Below, in pieces: positions 41,819 through 51,968 of a stretch of 64,000 bases of DNA. A program made the position numbers and the translations under genes. The first letter of the stretch is position 1, and every line of letters begins with the position of its first letter. Under the pieces are notes generated by a model that did no database searches, was not told the DNA's origin, and saw only the letters and a program-made list of their open reading frames with translations. This stretch comes from Phycisphaerales bacterium (GTDB lineage Bacteria > Planctomycetota > Phycisphaerae > UBA1845 > UTPLA1). The stretch spans positions 1,054,001-1,118,000 of the forward strand of contig JACKHI010000001.1 in assembly GCA_020639075.1 (NCBI GenBank). The letters run 5' to 3'.

Positions 41819-44800
41819 ATGTTCAACGAAGTCTCCAGCAATCTGAATTTCCCCGAAGCCGAAAAGCAGATCCGTGAATTCTGGGAAGCGAACGACATCT
41901 ACGAGAAGTCGCTCAGGCAGCGCCGCGACGGCAAGCCCTTCGTCTTTTTCGAAGGTCCACCGACCGCCAACGGTCTGCCGCATCCGGGGCACTGCCTCAC
42001 ACGCGCGATGAAGGATCTTTTTCCGCGCTACAAGACAATGACGGGGCACTACTGCCTGCGCAAAGGCGGCTGGGACACGCACGGTCTGCCCGTGGAAGTC
42101 GAAGTCTGCAAGGAACTCGGCATCCACTCGAAGGAGCAGATCGAGGAGTACGGCGTCGAGCCGTTCAATCGAAAGTGCCTGGAGAGCGTTTTTCGCTACA
42201 CGCAGCAGTGGGAAACGATGACGAAGCGGCTGGGCTTCTGGGTGAACCTGGAAGAGGCGTACGTCACGTACCACAAGAGCTATGTCGAGAGTGTGTGGTG
42301 GTCGCTGAAGCAACTCTTTGACGCGGGCCTGCTGTACCAGGGGCACAAGATCGTCTGGTGGTGGGCGCAGGGCGGCACGGCGCTCTCCAGCGGTGAAGTC
42401 GGCCAGGGTTATCGTGAAGTGGATGATCCCAGCGTCTATGTGCGATTCCCTGTCGTGATGGATGACTGTGCAAAGCGTGTGGTCGGCGACAAGGATGCCG
42501 CCCTGCTCGTCTGGACAACGACGCCCTGGACGCTGCCGAGCAACATGTACGCCGCAGTCCACAACGACTTCGATTATGCCATCGTCCACGACACGGAGAC
42601 GGACGAACGATTGATCTTCGCCGACGCGCTCGTCCCTGCAATCGCCAAGAAGGCCAAGAAGACCGACGCATGGAAAGTTGAAGCGAAAGTCAAAGGGCGT
42701 GATCTCGTCGGATTGCGCTACGTGCCGCCGTTCGACTGCTTCTACAAGGCGGATATCTCGAAGTACGTGCCGGGGGCATCGGGCAAGATCGCGGATCACA
42801 CGGCCGAATTGAACGACGGCGGGAACCAACACGTCTTCTGGCGTGTCTCGGCTGCCGATTTCGTGACACTCGACTCCGGCTCAGGCCTGGTTCACGAAGC
42901 CCCGGCATTTGGTGAAGTGGATTACGACCTGTTCATCGCCAACCGCTCAAGGTACAGGAACCCCGACGACGCACCGCTCCTTTTCTGCGTCGCGCCGAAC
43001 GGCACCTTCACGGACGAAGCCCCCGCATTCTGCCGCGGTCGTTGGGTCAAAGAAGCGGACAAGGACATCAGTCGCGACATGAAGGAGCGCGGCATTCTAT
43101 TGCATCAGGAACAGTATCGCCACGATTACCCCTTCTGCTGGCGCGCCGACGAGGATCCGCTCATCCAATACCCGCGTGAAAGCTGGTTCATCCGCACGAC
43201 GCAGTTCAAGGACGACATGCTCGGCAATAACCAGCACATCAACTGGCTGCCGGACCACATTAAGAGCGGTCGATTCGGGAAGTTCCTGGAGTCCAACGTC
43301 GACTGGTCGCTCAGTCGGGAGCGCTACTGGGGAACGCCGCTACCGATCTGGGTCTGCGATGCCTGCGGCCATCAGGAAGCCATCGACTCATACGATCAGC
43401 TCTGCGGAAAGCCCGGCATTGCGGGGCTCGATGTCTGGGAGAACGCGAAGAAGGCGGATCCTGAGATCAGCGACCATCTCAAGGTGCACAAGCCGTACAT
43501 CGACGCCGTCTCGTACCAATGTCCGAAGTGCGCGAACGATACGGCGCGGATGAACCGCGTCAGCGAAGTGATCGACTGCTGGTATGACTCCGGCGCGATG
43601 CCGTTCGCCCAATGGGGCTGGCCGCACAAGAGCCAGGAGATGTTCAGAGAGCAATTCCCGGCGAACTTCATCTCCGAAGCGCTCGACCAGACGCGCGGCT
43701 GGTTCTATTCCCTGACGGCGATCAGCGTGATGTTATTTGGGAAGAACGGCGTCGCGCGCGACATGGTGCCGAATCTCCTGCGCGACGGGCAGTCGCATCC
43801 GTTCGAAACCTGCATCGTTTTGGGCCTGCTCCTCGGCGAAGACGGCCTGAAGATGTCCAAGAGCAAAAAGAACTACAAGCAGCCCGACTACATCTTCGAC
43901 AACGAAGGCGCCGACGCCATGCGCTGGCTCTTCTTCAGCGGTCAGGCGCCGTGGACGAGCATCCGCTTCCAGGAATCCGCCATCGCCGAGGGCCAGCGCG
44001 AATTCCTGATCCGGCTGTACAACTGCTACACGTTCTTCGTGATCTACGCGAACATCGACAAGTGGACGCCGGCCAACAAGCTGCCGCTCTCCGACGCAGC
44101 CGGCACGAACGAACTGGATCGCTGGATCCTCAGTGAGCTTGCGGCGTGCAGCCTCGCCGTCTTCGACGCGCTGGAGGCCTATGACAACTACAGCGCGGCG
44201 CGCAAGCTCAACGAATTCGTTGACGCCCTCTCGAACTGGTATGTCCGCCGATGTCGCGATCGCTTCTGGCGCAGCGAGATGGACGCAGACAAGAACGCGG
44301 CCTACACGACGCTTCATCATTGCCTCGTCACGCTGACGAAACTCATCGCGCCGTTCACGCCGTTCATCGCCGACACGATGTACCAGAACCTGGTTCGCAC
44401 GCACGACGACAAGGCGCCGGAAAGCGTCCATTTGTGCGACTATCCCGTGACGACCGAGACCCGAGCCGACGTTGCGGCGCGCGTCGACCAGGCCTGCAAT
44501 CGCGAAATCGAAATCGTCCGACAGGTCGTCTCCTGCGGTCGCGCCGCCCGCTCCGCCATCAAGGTGCGCGTCCGTCAACCGCTGGCGACAATCGAACTCT
44601 TCCATCGCGAAGCCGACGTCATCGCCAAACACGAGGACACAATCAAAAACGAATTGAACGTCAAGGCAGTGCGGCACGTACCTGCCGACAAAATCGATCA
44701 GTACGTCCACTATGACGTCAAACCCGACTTCAAGCTCATCGGACCGAAGTACGGTCCGCTAGCGCCGAAGATCCGCAACGCCCTCGTCAAACACCCCAAT

Positions 44801-45244
44801 CCGGACGAGATTGTGAAGCAGCTGGAAAGGGACGGCGCCTACCACATGACGGTCGACGGTCAGGACGTCGAACTCACGGGCGAGGAACTGAAGGTCGAAC
44901 TTCACGCCCGCGAGGGTTATGCCGCAGAGCGCGTACCGGGCTACGGAATCATCGTGCTGGATACGCACATCACGCCGGAACTTCGTGATGAAGGCTCCGC
45001 GCGCGATCTCGTCAATCAAATCCAGCAGATCCGCAAGAAGCAGGATCTGAAATACGAGCAACAGATCGATCTTGCAATCGTCACTCAAAGCGACGACATG
45101 AAGCGCGTCATCAATGCCCATGCCGCCTACATACAGGCGGAAACGCTGGCGAAATCACTGTTGAACCAGGCGCTTCCCGGCGTGGAAGGCGTCGGCGCCG
45201 CGATCGACGATCACGCGGTGGAGATCTTCGTGCGCGGCGCGTGA
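41819..45244 (+). CDS. ileS: Isoleucyl-tRNA synthetase
   Basis: Class I synthetase that charges tRNA-Ile, 1141 residues. The HIGH signature is HPGH at residues 55-58 (EGPPTANGLPHPGH) and the KMSKS loop is at 678-682 (GLKMSKSKKN). An editing domain lies between, with LLVWTTTPWTLPSN and a long YVESVWWSLKQL section. A cysteine pair motif (CDACGHQE) is present, and a C-terminal anticodon-binding region follows. The sequence resembles the second, eukaryote-like IleRS type, which is associated with mupirocin resistance; that is family knowledge, not tested here. It is transcribed alone. Confidence 0.96.
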   Translation: MFNEVSSNLNFPEAEKQIREFWEANDIYEKSLRQRRDGKPFVFFEGPPTANGLPHPGHCLTRAMKDLFPRYKTMTGHYCLRKGGWDTHGLPVEVEVCKELGIHSKEQIEEYGVEPFNRKCLESVFRYTQQWETMTKRLGFWVNLEEAYVTYHKSYVESVWWSLKQLFDAGLLYQGHKIVWWWAQGGTALSSGEVGQGYREVDDPSVYVRFPVVMDDCAKRVVGDKDAALLVWTTTPWTLPSNMYAAVHNDFDYAIVHDTETDERLIFADALVPAIAKKAKKTDAWKVEAKVKGRDLVGLRYVPPFDCFYKADISKYVPGASGKIADHTAELNDGGNQHVFWRVSAADFVTLDSGSGLVHEAPAFGEVDYDLFIANRSRYRNPDDAPLLFCVAPNGTFTDEAPAFCRGRWVKEADKDISRDMKERGILLHQEQYRHDYPFCWRADEDPLIQYPRESWFIRTTQFKDDMLGNNQHINWLPDHIKSGRFGKFLESNVDWSLSRERYWGTPLPIWVCDACGHQEAIDSYDQLCGKPGIAGLDVWENAKKADPEISDHLKVHKPYIDAVSYQCPKCANDTARMNRVSEVIDCWYDSGAMPFAQWGWPHKSQEMFREQFPANFISEALDQTRGWFYSLTAISVMLFGKNGVARDMVPNLLRDGQSHPFETCIVLGLLLGEDGLKMSKSKKNYKQPDYIFDNEGADAMRWLFFSGQAPWTSIRFQESAIAEGQREFLIRLYNCYTFFVIYANIDKWTPANKLPLSDAAGTNELDRWILSELAACSLAVFDALEAYDNYSAARKLNEFVDALSNWYVRRCRDRFWRSEMDADKNAAYTTLHHCLVTLTKLIAPFTPFIADTMYQNLVRTHDDKAPESVHLCDYPVTTETRADVAARVDQACNREIEIVRQVVSCGRAARSAIKVRVRQPLATIELFHREADVIAKHEDTIKNELNVKAVRHVPADKIDQYVHYDVKPDFKLIGPKYGPLAPKIRNALVKHPNPDEIVKQLERDGAYHMTVDGQDVELTGEELKVELHAREGYAAERVPGYGIIVLDTHITPELRDEGSARDLVNQIQQIRKKQDLKYEQQIDLAIVTQSDDMKRVINAHAAYIQAETLAKSLLNQALPGVEGVGAAIDDHAVEIFVRGA

Positions 45245-45288
45245 TCATCGCGCCGAACGATACGCACTTCGTTCTGCGAGGCAGCCAA

Positions 45289-48200
45289 TCAATTGCACGG
45301 CGACGCCGTCAGCAATGCGTCAACGAGCATCACGACGTCACCGATCGTGACGGAGTCGCTTCCGTCGACATTCGCGCACGCGCAACCCGCACCGATTTCC
45401 GGCCCCGCGATCACGCAGTCGACAAACCCCTGCAGGTCCGCCCCGTCGTGAATGCCGTCACCATTCAGATCGGCGGGACACGTCGCACACACGAACGACG
45501 CACCGAACTCGTACGCCCCGCGATCCACGATCAACGGATAATCCGGCAGGTCCGCAACGCCCGTGTCCGCCGTCGCCGCGTCATCCGCGAACCGCGCCAC
45601 GCCGTCGAGATCCACGGGCAATCGTTCGACGACATCTCCATCCCAGTCGACATCCGCGACATCGGTTGCCACCAACGTGTTATTCCCGGAGTCGATTGAC
45701 GGCGAACCCGCGGCCAGGCGGGCGTCATCGTCGATCGTGCCGATGATGTCGTCCGCGCCGTCTGAATCCACAAACATTGGATCAATGCCGTTATTCCCGA
45801 CGCCGCCGAGTGCGCCCGTCCACCCCTCAATCGTCGAGTACGCGACGGTCACGGCGCCCGCAAAGCTGTGCACTTGCTGCGACTCGACACCGAACGAACC
45901 GGCACTATTACCCCACACGATCGAATTCCGTAGCACCGGCGACGTCGAGTCGTTCGCAATGCCACCGCCGGCGAAGCCAGCTATGTTCCCGACAATCGTC
46001 AGGTTGGACATGACGGGATTGCTTTCGGCAAAACTCGTGATCGCCCCGCCGTAGCTGGCAATCGCCTCATTCCCGCTGAACAGGCAGCCTGCAATCGTCG
46101 CATCGCTAGCGAAATTATCGACGCCGCCTCCCGTCGAGTTCGCCATGTTGCCGAGGAACGCGCAGTTCATGATCGACGCCGCACTCTCGTGATTCCGGAT
46201 CGCACCGCCGCCGAATCCGCCGACGTTGTCCACGAACGTACACAGCGATATGACGGCGTCACTGCCCGCGACGTTGAACATCGCTCCGCCAACGCCCGTG
46301 TTCATCGCAAGTTCGCCGGCCGTATTACCATCGAACAATACGCCTCGAACATGCGGCCCCGCGTTGTATAGGTATATCGCGCCTCCGTCATCGGCTGTAT
46401 TATCTGAGAACGCACCGCCGTTGATCGACAGCCCGTCACCGTCGAACGCATAGATCGCCCCGCCGAAGCTCGCCGTATTCCCAACGAAGTCGGAAGCCGC
46501 AATCGACGGCGTCGATGCACCGCCGAATACGGCGGCGCCACCGCCGCCCAGCGCATCATTCAACAGGAACGTACAACCTGTGAGCGTCGGCGACGTCGCA
46601 AAGCAGTACATGCCGCCGCCTGTATCCGCCATGTTCATCGCGAATCCACAGCCATCGAATTCAGGGGCGCTCGAACCATCGTTGGCCACGCCACCGCCCT
46701 GGTCCGCCGTGTTTCCGTCAAACATGCACGTCGTCAGGCTCGGGCTCGAATTCAGGTTGCGCATCGCACCGCCAAACGACGCATCGTTACCCACAAACGT
46801 ACACTGCGAGAAACCTGAATCGCTCAGATTGTTGTGCACCGCCCCGCCGGCTTCCGTCGCCGAATTGTTCGAATCGAAGTCGCATCCGACAAACGTCGCC
46901 GCATTGTCAAAATTCTCAACGGCGCCGCCGTATTCCGCGGAATTCCCGTTGAATCTGCAGCCGCTCACGACAGGATTCGTTCCGTCGTTGAGCATCGCGC
47001 CGCCAACGAACGACGCGATATTGCTTGTGAATCGACAATCCGAGATCGTCGGCTCGCTCCCGCCGTAGTTCCCCATGCCGGCGCCGCTTGTCGCGAAATT
47101 GGCCAAAATCGTGCACCCGCTGAATGTGCCGGACGCATCCTTGTTGTAAATGCCGCCGCCGCTGCCCGCCGCGGAGTTGCCCGCAACGATGCAATTCCCG
47201 ATGGTTGGCGAAGCCGACTCGATCCGAATGCCCCCGCCGACATCGTCAAAGAAATGACTCACGGTATCAGCGTTGCCGGCGGTAATCGTGAATCCGTCCA
47301 GCACGGCGGACGCGCCCACGCCCTTCGCGAACACGACGTGGACGCTGTTATCCGCAGCGTCGCCCGGCAGCCCGATATCGCCGCTCAACACCGTCACGTT
47401 CGTTGCCGGATCGCGCTGATCGCGCATCGTCTCGCCGCCGGCGAATCCGCCGTAGACCTCGAGCCCATCCTCCAACACAAACGCCATGATTCGCAGGCCC
47501 GTCCCACGGTCCGGTCGATACGTGCCCGCGCGAACCCATATCTCCGACACGGCACCGCCCGATCGCCGCGCCAGGCAAAGGGCATCCTGCAGATCTCTGA
47601 TGGCACTCCCCCATGACCCGCCGTCCCCGCCGGGGGCCGCGGCCGCATCCACGTGCAACACCGCCGGTAGCCCCGCGATCGGCCCGTTGCGGTAGTTCGC
47701 GACGACATGCCGCGTCAACTGAATCGTTGCCGCAACGTCAGACTCGCCGAACTGGCCGATCGGAACGCCTGTCGGCAAACCCATGTACGACACTGCGGGA
47801 TTCGAGAAATACGGAATCAATGGCGTATTCGGAGGCACAACGGCCATGATCGTGTGAAAGGCGCCGCCGGGCTCGTGGTATCCGTACGAATAGGGAAAAT
47901 AGTTGTACGGAAACGCATTCGGTCGATCATGCACGCAGCCGAGGTTGTGCCCCAGTTCGTGCGCCATCGTCAGCGTCCCCTCGGCCTGACGCATCTCGTG
48001 AAAGCCGCCTTCACCATTTGCATCCATCGGCGCAAGTACGCGACCACCCGTGTCCAGCGCATCGACCCACAACACGGCAATGTCCGCCGCATACTGATCC
48101 CGCAACACGTGAACGTCGTCGAGGAATCCGTCGGCCGGATCCAGCAGCCGCTGACCGTCGATATCGCTGTTTCCCGTCTCCGTGTAGTTGATCTCCTGCG

Positions 48201-48492
48201 AGTGCACGAGATTCACGCTCGTATCGACCAGGCTGTTCGCGAACGCCGTATTCGTATCCGCGATTGCCGCAGCGATCCGAGCCTCGATCGCCGCCGTACC
48301 GCCGGCCGCCGAGCGCGCCGCCGCCGTATAGACGACGAGCATGTCGATGGACGATCCATCATCGCATCCCGTCGCCACGCCCCGCGGCTCTTCGCCTATC
48401 GCGGGAGGAGCGTATGCAGCCACGGATACCGCAACCACCGCGCACGCGCAGACACAAACATTGACACGCCGACGTACGAATAGACTGAACAT
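45289..48492 (-). CDS. Secreted metzincin protease with beta-helix repeats and dockerin
   Basis: A 1067-residue secreted protein. Signal peptide at 1-33. A metzincin-type zinc protease domain follows (about 45-270) with the full motif HELGHNLGCVHD (His178, Glu179, His182, His188) and a Met-turn (HTIMAVV). Residues 280-960 form a right-handed parallel beta-helix with repeats of the form GGGIxNxxxxPTIxxCxFxxNxA, as in outer-membrane adhesin-like proteins. The C-terminus has a dockerin-like pair (DLNGDGIHDGADLQGF, DGSDSVTIGDVVMLVDALL). Convergent with ileS, 44 bases apart. Likely a surface or extracellular protease. Confidence 0.92.
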   Translation of the reverse strand: MFSLFVRRRVNVCVCACAVVAVSVAAYAPPAIGEEPRGVATGCDDGSSIDMLVVYTAAARSAAGGTAAIEARIAAAIADTNTAFANSLVDTSVNLVHSQEINYTETGNSDIDGQRLLDPADGFLDDVHVLRDQYAADIAVLWVDALDTGGRVLAPMDANGEGGFHEMRQAEGTLTMAHELGHNLGCVHDRPNAFPYNYFPYSYGYHEPGGAFHTIMAVVPPNTPLIPYFSNPAVSYMGLPTGVPIGQFGESDVAATIQLTRHVVANYRNGPIAGLPAVLHVDAAAAPGGDGGSWGSAIRDLQDALCLARRSGGAVSEIWVRAGTYRPDRGTGLRIMAFVLEDGLEVYGGFAGGETMRDQRDPATNVTVLSGDIGLPGDAADNSVHVVFAKGVGASAVLDGFTITAGNADTVSHFFDDVGGGIRIESASPTIGNCIVAGNSAAGSGGGIYNKDASGTFSGCTILANFATSGAGMGNYGGSEPTISDCRFTSNIASFVGGAMLNDGTNPVVSGCRFNGNSAEYGGAVENFDNAATFVGCDFDSNNSATEAGGAVHNNLSDSGFSQCTFVGNDASFGGAMRNLNSSPSLTTCMFDGNTADQGGGVANDGSSAPEFDGCGFAMNMADTGGGMYCFATSPTLTGCTFLLNDALGGGGAAVFGGASTPSIAASDFVGNTASFGGAIYAFDGDGLSINGGAFSDNTADDGGAIYLYNAGPHVRGVLFDGNTAGELAMNTGVGGAMFNVAGSDAVISLCTFVDNVGGFGGGAIRNHESAASIMNCAFLGNMANSTGGGVDNFASDATIAGCLFSGNEAIASYGGAITSFAESNPVMSNLTIVGNIAGFAGGGIANDSTSPVLRNSIVWGNSAGSFGVESQQVHSFAGAVTVAYSTIEGWTGALGGVGNNGIDPMFVDSDGADDIIGTIDDDARLAAGSPSIDSGNNTLVATDVADVDWDGDVVERLPVDLDGVARFADDAATADTGVADLPDYPLIVDRGAYEFGASFVCATCPADLNGDGIHDGADLQGFVDCVIAGPEIGAGCACANVDGSDSVTIGDVVMLVDALLTASPCN

Positions 48493-48650
48493 GGCTTTCC
48501 TTTCCGATCCGGCCGGGTGTGCGATCGAAGCCGGAACTGACCCGATCGCATTCTAACGAATATCCGGGACGCCTTTCAATCATTGCTCCACGAGACCTCG
48601 CCGATGCGCCCGAGTGAAAGAAACTCCCGGAGCCCCCAGCGTCTTGGGCG

Positions 48651-48678
48651 TTGATTCATCTGCCTGATCTGTTACAGT
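48651..48678 (+). promoter_or_regulatory. Sigma-70-like promoter for the methyltransferase
   Basis: TTGATT (48651-48656) and TACAGT (48673-48678) with a 16-base spacer, 44 bases upstream of the ATG at 48722, which has AAAGGAG ahead of it. Confidence 0.5.
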
Positions 48679-48721
48679 CCTTCGTCCCGAGGCAGGGACT
48701 ACAAAGGAGCGAAAAAGCGCG

Positions 48722-49582
48722 ATGACACAATTGATGACTCGACCTAACAAGAAAAAGAAATCCGACAAGCCGAAGAAGTCGAAGAAACCGGTCTACACCG
48801 CCAAGACGGCGGACAAGCACGTTCTCTACCAGATTTCCGTACAATCCCCCGAGGCGGAAGTCGATTTCTGCCTTCGCGAATACCGAAAGCGATTCGGCGA
48901 GAATCCCACGCACTTCCGGGAGGATTTCTGCGGCACCGGTCTTATCAGCTGCCATTGGGCCAAGCACGATAGCCATCACATCGCCTATGGCGTTGACCTC
49001 CACAAGCCCACACTCGATTGGGGCATGAAGCATAACATCGCCGCCCTCAAGCCCGAGCAGCAGGGCCGAGTGCATCTGATCAACGACAACGTCAACAATG
49101 TCACGAAGCCGAAGATGCACATCATCGGCGCGTTCAACTTCAGCTATTTCCTCTTCCGCGAACGGAACGATCTCGTCCACTACTTCAAGCAAGTCCGCAA
49201 GAGCCTCCACGACAAGGGCATGTTCGTCCTCGACGCCTACGGCGGATGGGAAGCCCAGGAGCCGATGGAGGAAGAAACCGTCCATCCAGGGTTCTCCTAC
49301 ATTTGGGATCAGGCGGATTACAATCCGATTGACGACACCGCCATCTGCCACATTCACTTCAAGTTCCCGGACGGAACCAAGTTGATGAAAGCCTTCACAT
49401 ATACTTGGCGCCTTTGGACCCTGGGAGGGGTCAAAGACGCCCTTGTCGATGCGGGATTCAAGACAATCGACACCTACTGGGAGGGCGAAGACAAGGCCGG
49501 CGAAGGCAACGGGATCTACAAGAAGGCCAGGAAAGCCGAAAACACCCCCGGCTGGAACGCCTACATGATCGCCCAGCCCTGA
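48722..49582 (+). CDS. Class I SAM-dependent methyltransferase
   Basis: A 286-residue protein. After a Lys-rich N-terminal tail (KKKKSDKPKKSKKP) that may bind RNA or DNA, the class I methyltransferase core appears: motif I is FREDFCGTGLISCHW, followed by YGVDLHKPTLDWG (acidic residue for the ribose), LINDNVNNV, and motif IV region IIGAFNFSYFLF. A later strand FVLDAYGGWEAQEP is typical. The substrate is unknown. It has its own promoter and a clear terminator at 49612-49644, so it is monocistronic. Confidence 0.88.
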   Translation: MTQLMTRPNKKKKSDKPKKSKKPVYTAKTADKHVLYQISVQSPEAEVDFCLREYRKRFGENPTHFREDFCGTGLISCHWAKHDSHHIAYGVDLHKPTLDWGMKHNIAALKPEQQGRVHLINDNVNNVTKPKMHIIGAFNFSYFLFRERNDLVHYFKQVRKSLHDKGMFVLDAYGGWEAQEPMEEETVHPGFSYIWDQADYNPIDDTAICHIHFKFPDGTKLMKAFTYTWRLWTLGGVKDALVDAGFKTIDTYWEGEDKAGEGNGIYKKARKAENTPGWNAYMIAQP

Positions 49583-49611
49583 TCCGTTTCCACGCAATAT
49601 CAGAAGCTCTC

Positions 49612-49644
49612 AAAGGCCGTTCCCGACAAGGGAATGGCCTTTTT
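49612..49644 (+). terminator. Intrinsic terminator after the methyltransferase
   Basis: AAAGGCCGTTCCC (49612-49624) pairs with GGGAATGGCCTTT (49630-49642), loop GACAA, followed by further T residues. Confidence 0.9.
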
Positions 49645-49792
49645 CGTTTGGCCGAGGCAATGCCGAGTGTTCAGCCCGGCATGCCGTCCGATCAGATTCG
49701 GCGCGGCGCGACTCGGCTGCATCGACTCGCAACGCGGTCCGGTTTCGTCCATACTTCCTCGGTTACCGATTTAGGCACGACGAGGACGAAAC

Positions 49793-50710
49793 ATGCCCGA
49801 TGAAAAAGCACCGCCGTCGGCCCCCACAAACAGCGCCGACGATAATGCCAAGCCGCGATCGCGATTCCGACCCATGCAGATCATTCGAAACCTGATACTG
49901 ATCTACGTCACGTATTGCGTCATCGTCTTTTTCGCGCAACGTTGGCTCATTTTCCCCGACTGGATCGCCCCCGAACCTTCCGCCGATGAGAAGTACGATG
50001 CAACGACAACCGTCCTCACGCGCGACATCGACGGCGGTAAAGTCGTCGCGTGGTTCGTCCCGGCCGCCGGCGCCAGCGCCGAAAACCCAAAGCCCCTCGT
50101 CATCTTCCTTCACGGAAATGCCGAGATCATCGATACCCAGGAGGATCGCATCGCCGGCTATCGCGCCCTGGGATGCTCCGTGCTCATCCCCGAATACCGC
50201 GGCTACGGTCGCTCCGCCGGACAGCCCAGCCAGCAGGCACTCGTCGACGATGCCGAGTATTTTCTTGATATCGCACTCAAGCGCCCCGACGTCGATCCGA
50301 ATCGCCTCGTCATCCACGGTCGCTCCATGGGCGGCGGCATCGCCGCACAGCTCGCCGCACGACACAATCCGAGAGTCCTGATCCTCGGCTCGACGTTTAC
50401 GAGCATGCGCACTCTCGGTTCGCGAAAAGCACTCGTCCCGAGTTTTCTGATTCGCCACCCCATGGATACGGAGTCGGTCCTGCACAATCTCGACGTCCCG
50501 CTCCTCATCTTCCACGGGAGCAAGGATGACATCATCGACGTTTCCTATGGTCGTGAACTCAATGCCATTGCAAAACACAGCCGACTCGTCGAACTAGACT
50601 GCAGCCACAACGACTTCCCGGGCGACGAAGACGATCGCTATTGGAACGAGATTCGCGGATTTCTCGAAGAAAACGGCGTCTTGCCGCGTGTGTTTCCACG
50701 ACAACCGTAG
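49793..50710 (+). CDS. Membrane-anchored alpha/beta hydrolase, paralogue 1
   Basis: A 305-residue hydrolase of the BEM46/YqiA-like alpha/beta group. A membrane segment at about 28-45 (LILIYVTYCVIVFFAQRW) anchors it with the catalytic domain outside. Core motifs: VIFLHGNAEIIDTQED, EYRGYGRSAGQPSQQ, nucleophile VIHGRSMGGGIAAQ (Ser in G-x-S-x-G), acid in FHGSKDDIIDV and His in LDCSHNDFPGDEDD. The next gene (50903) shares these stretches almost word for word, so the pair arose by tandem duplication. Substrate unknown. Confidence 0.9.
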   Translation: MPDEKAPPSAPTNSADDNAKPRSRFRPMQIIRNLILIYVTYCVIVFFAQRWLIFPDWIAPEPSADEKYDATTTVLTRDIDGGKVVAWFVPAAGASAENPKPLVIFLHGNAEIIDTQEDRIAGYRALGCSVLIPEYRGYGRSAGQPSQQALVDDAEYFLDIALKRPDVDPNRLVIHGRSMGGGIAAQLAARHNPRVLILGSTFTSMRTLGSRKALVPSFLIRHPMDTESVLHNLDVPLLIFHGSKDDIIDVSYGRELNAIAKHSRLVELDCSHNDFPGDEDDRYWNEIRGFLEENGVLPRVFPRQP

Positions 50711-50902
50711 CTCGGGTCATCGACCCGACATTGCGAGAGTGTCATCACGACCTTTGTGGCCAACATGTGTCGCGCAAATTCGCCATTCACCGGCGCGCTC
50801 CAAGACCGGTGCTCGAATCAGATGCTGCCAAGACGCTCGAAAACAACGAAGGCAATCGCGGGAATGCTCCCACGCCCCCGATCCATCGTTTACACTCTCA
50901 CC

Positions 50903-51730
50903 ATGAGTTTCGCCTTCCTCAACCCGGCCGGCTGCATCCAGGAACGCATCCTCTTCCCGACGCACGTGCTCCCGCCGCCAGCTGCCAGACCCCAGATTCA
51001 TGAAACGGTTGAGTGGACGCGGGAACGAACACTCGGCGGTCATGGCGTCGCCTGGTACATCCCCACGCCGGAAGCCTCACGCGAAAATCGCCGGCCGTGC
51101 GTCGTGTTCTTCCACGGCAACGCGGAGATCATCGACCATCAGACCGACCTCGTCCTCGCCTATCGCGAAATGGGCTGCTCGACTCTGCTGGTTGAATACC
51201 CGGGCTACGGCCGATCGCAGGGATTCCCGGGCCAGCAATCGATTCTCGACGATGCCGACTTTTTCTATGAGAAACTCGTCGAGCAACCTGACGTGGACGC
51301 GACTTGCATCGTATTTCACGGTCGCTCGGTCGGCGGCGCCGTCGCTGCACAGCTCGCGAATCGTCATGAGCCAGCCGCGCTCATTCTGCAGTCAACATTC
51401 ACGAGCGTGCCCGACATTGCGAAGCAGTTTCTGCTTCCCGCATTCCTCGTGCGCCACCCGTTCCACACGGACAAGGTCTTACCGAACCTCGAATGCCCGA
51501 TTCTGATCTTCCACGGAACGCAGGACCGAATTGTCCCAGTTTCCCACGGACATAAACTGCGTGATCTCGCCGCGAAATCCCGTCTCATCCGCTACGTTGA
51601 ATTCGACTGCGATCACAACGACTTCCCGGGCGCTGCGAACAACGGCGACGACTGGTTGAATATTGAGCGTCTGCTGGAAGACGTGGGCGTCCTCAACAAC
51701 AATCCCGCTCGCGCAAAGGGTATCCGTTGA
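50903..51730 (+). CDS. Alpha/beta hydrolase, paralogue 2
   Basis: A 275-residue hydrolase starting at ATG 50903 (MSFAFLNPAGCIQERILFP), which aligns with paralogue 1; the longer upstream frame has no such match. Motifs: VVFFHGNAEIIDHQTD, EYPGYGRSQGFPGQQ, FHGRSVGGAVAAQ (nucleophile), FHGTQDRIVPV, FDCDHNDFPGAANN. Unlike paralogue 1 it lacks an N-terminal membrane segment. No Shine-Dalgarno is visible, so translation may be leaderless. A decayed third copy follows immediately. Confidence 0.88.
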   Translation: MSFAFLNPAGCIQERILFPTHVLPPPAARPQIHETVEWTRERTLGGHGVAWYIPTPEASRENRRPCVVFFHGNAEIIDHQTDLVLAYREMGCSTLLVEYPGYGRSQGFPGQQSILDDADFFYEKLVEQPDVDATCIVFHGRSVGGAVAAQLANRHEPAALILQSTFTSVPDIAKQFLLPAFLVRHPFHTDKVLPNLECPILIFHGTQDRIVPVSHGHKLRDLAAKSRLIRYVEFDCDHNDFPGAANNGDDWLNIERLLEDVGVLNNNPARAKGIR

Positions 51731-51740
51731 CGCAATCATC

Positions 51741-51968
51741 GAACCTTGCCGCACGGATCGGATCGTCAAATCGCGACGCGCTCCGCTGCTCATCATGCAC
51801 GGCACGCTCGTCCCCATCGATCACGCGCGCCGTTTGTGCGAAGTCGCGACCTGATCGACACACGTCGCGTTTGTCGAGTACGATTGCGGTCACGTTGTTT
51901 TTTTCGCGAGAGAGAACGAGGAAGACCATTGGCGAAGAATCGAAGTGTTTCTAAGCGAGAACGCCGGG
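51741..51968 (+). pseudogene. Decayed third alpha/beta hydrolase, C-terminal remnant
   Basis: One frame reads RRAPLLIMHGTLVPIDHARRLCEVAT, a TGA at 51852-51854, then STHVAFVEYDCGHVV and EDHWRRIEVFLSENAG. This aligns with the C-terminus of paralogue 2 (CPILIFHGTQDRIVPVSHGHKL...YVEFDCDHNDF...WLNIERLLEDVG). Part of the Asp loop is missing and a stop interrupts it, so it is a remnant. The purN start lies inside it in another frame. Confidence 0.78.
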
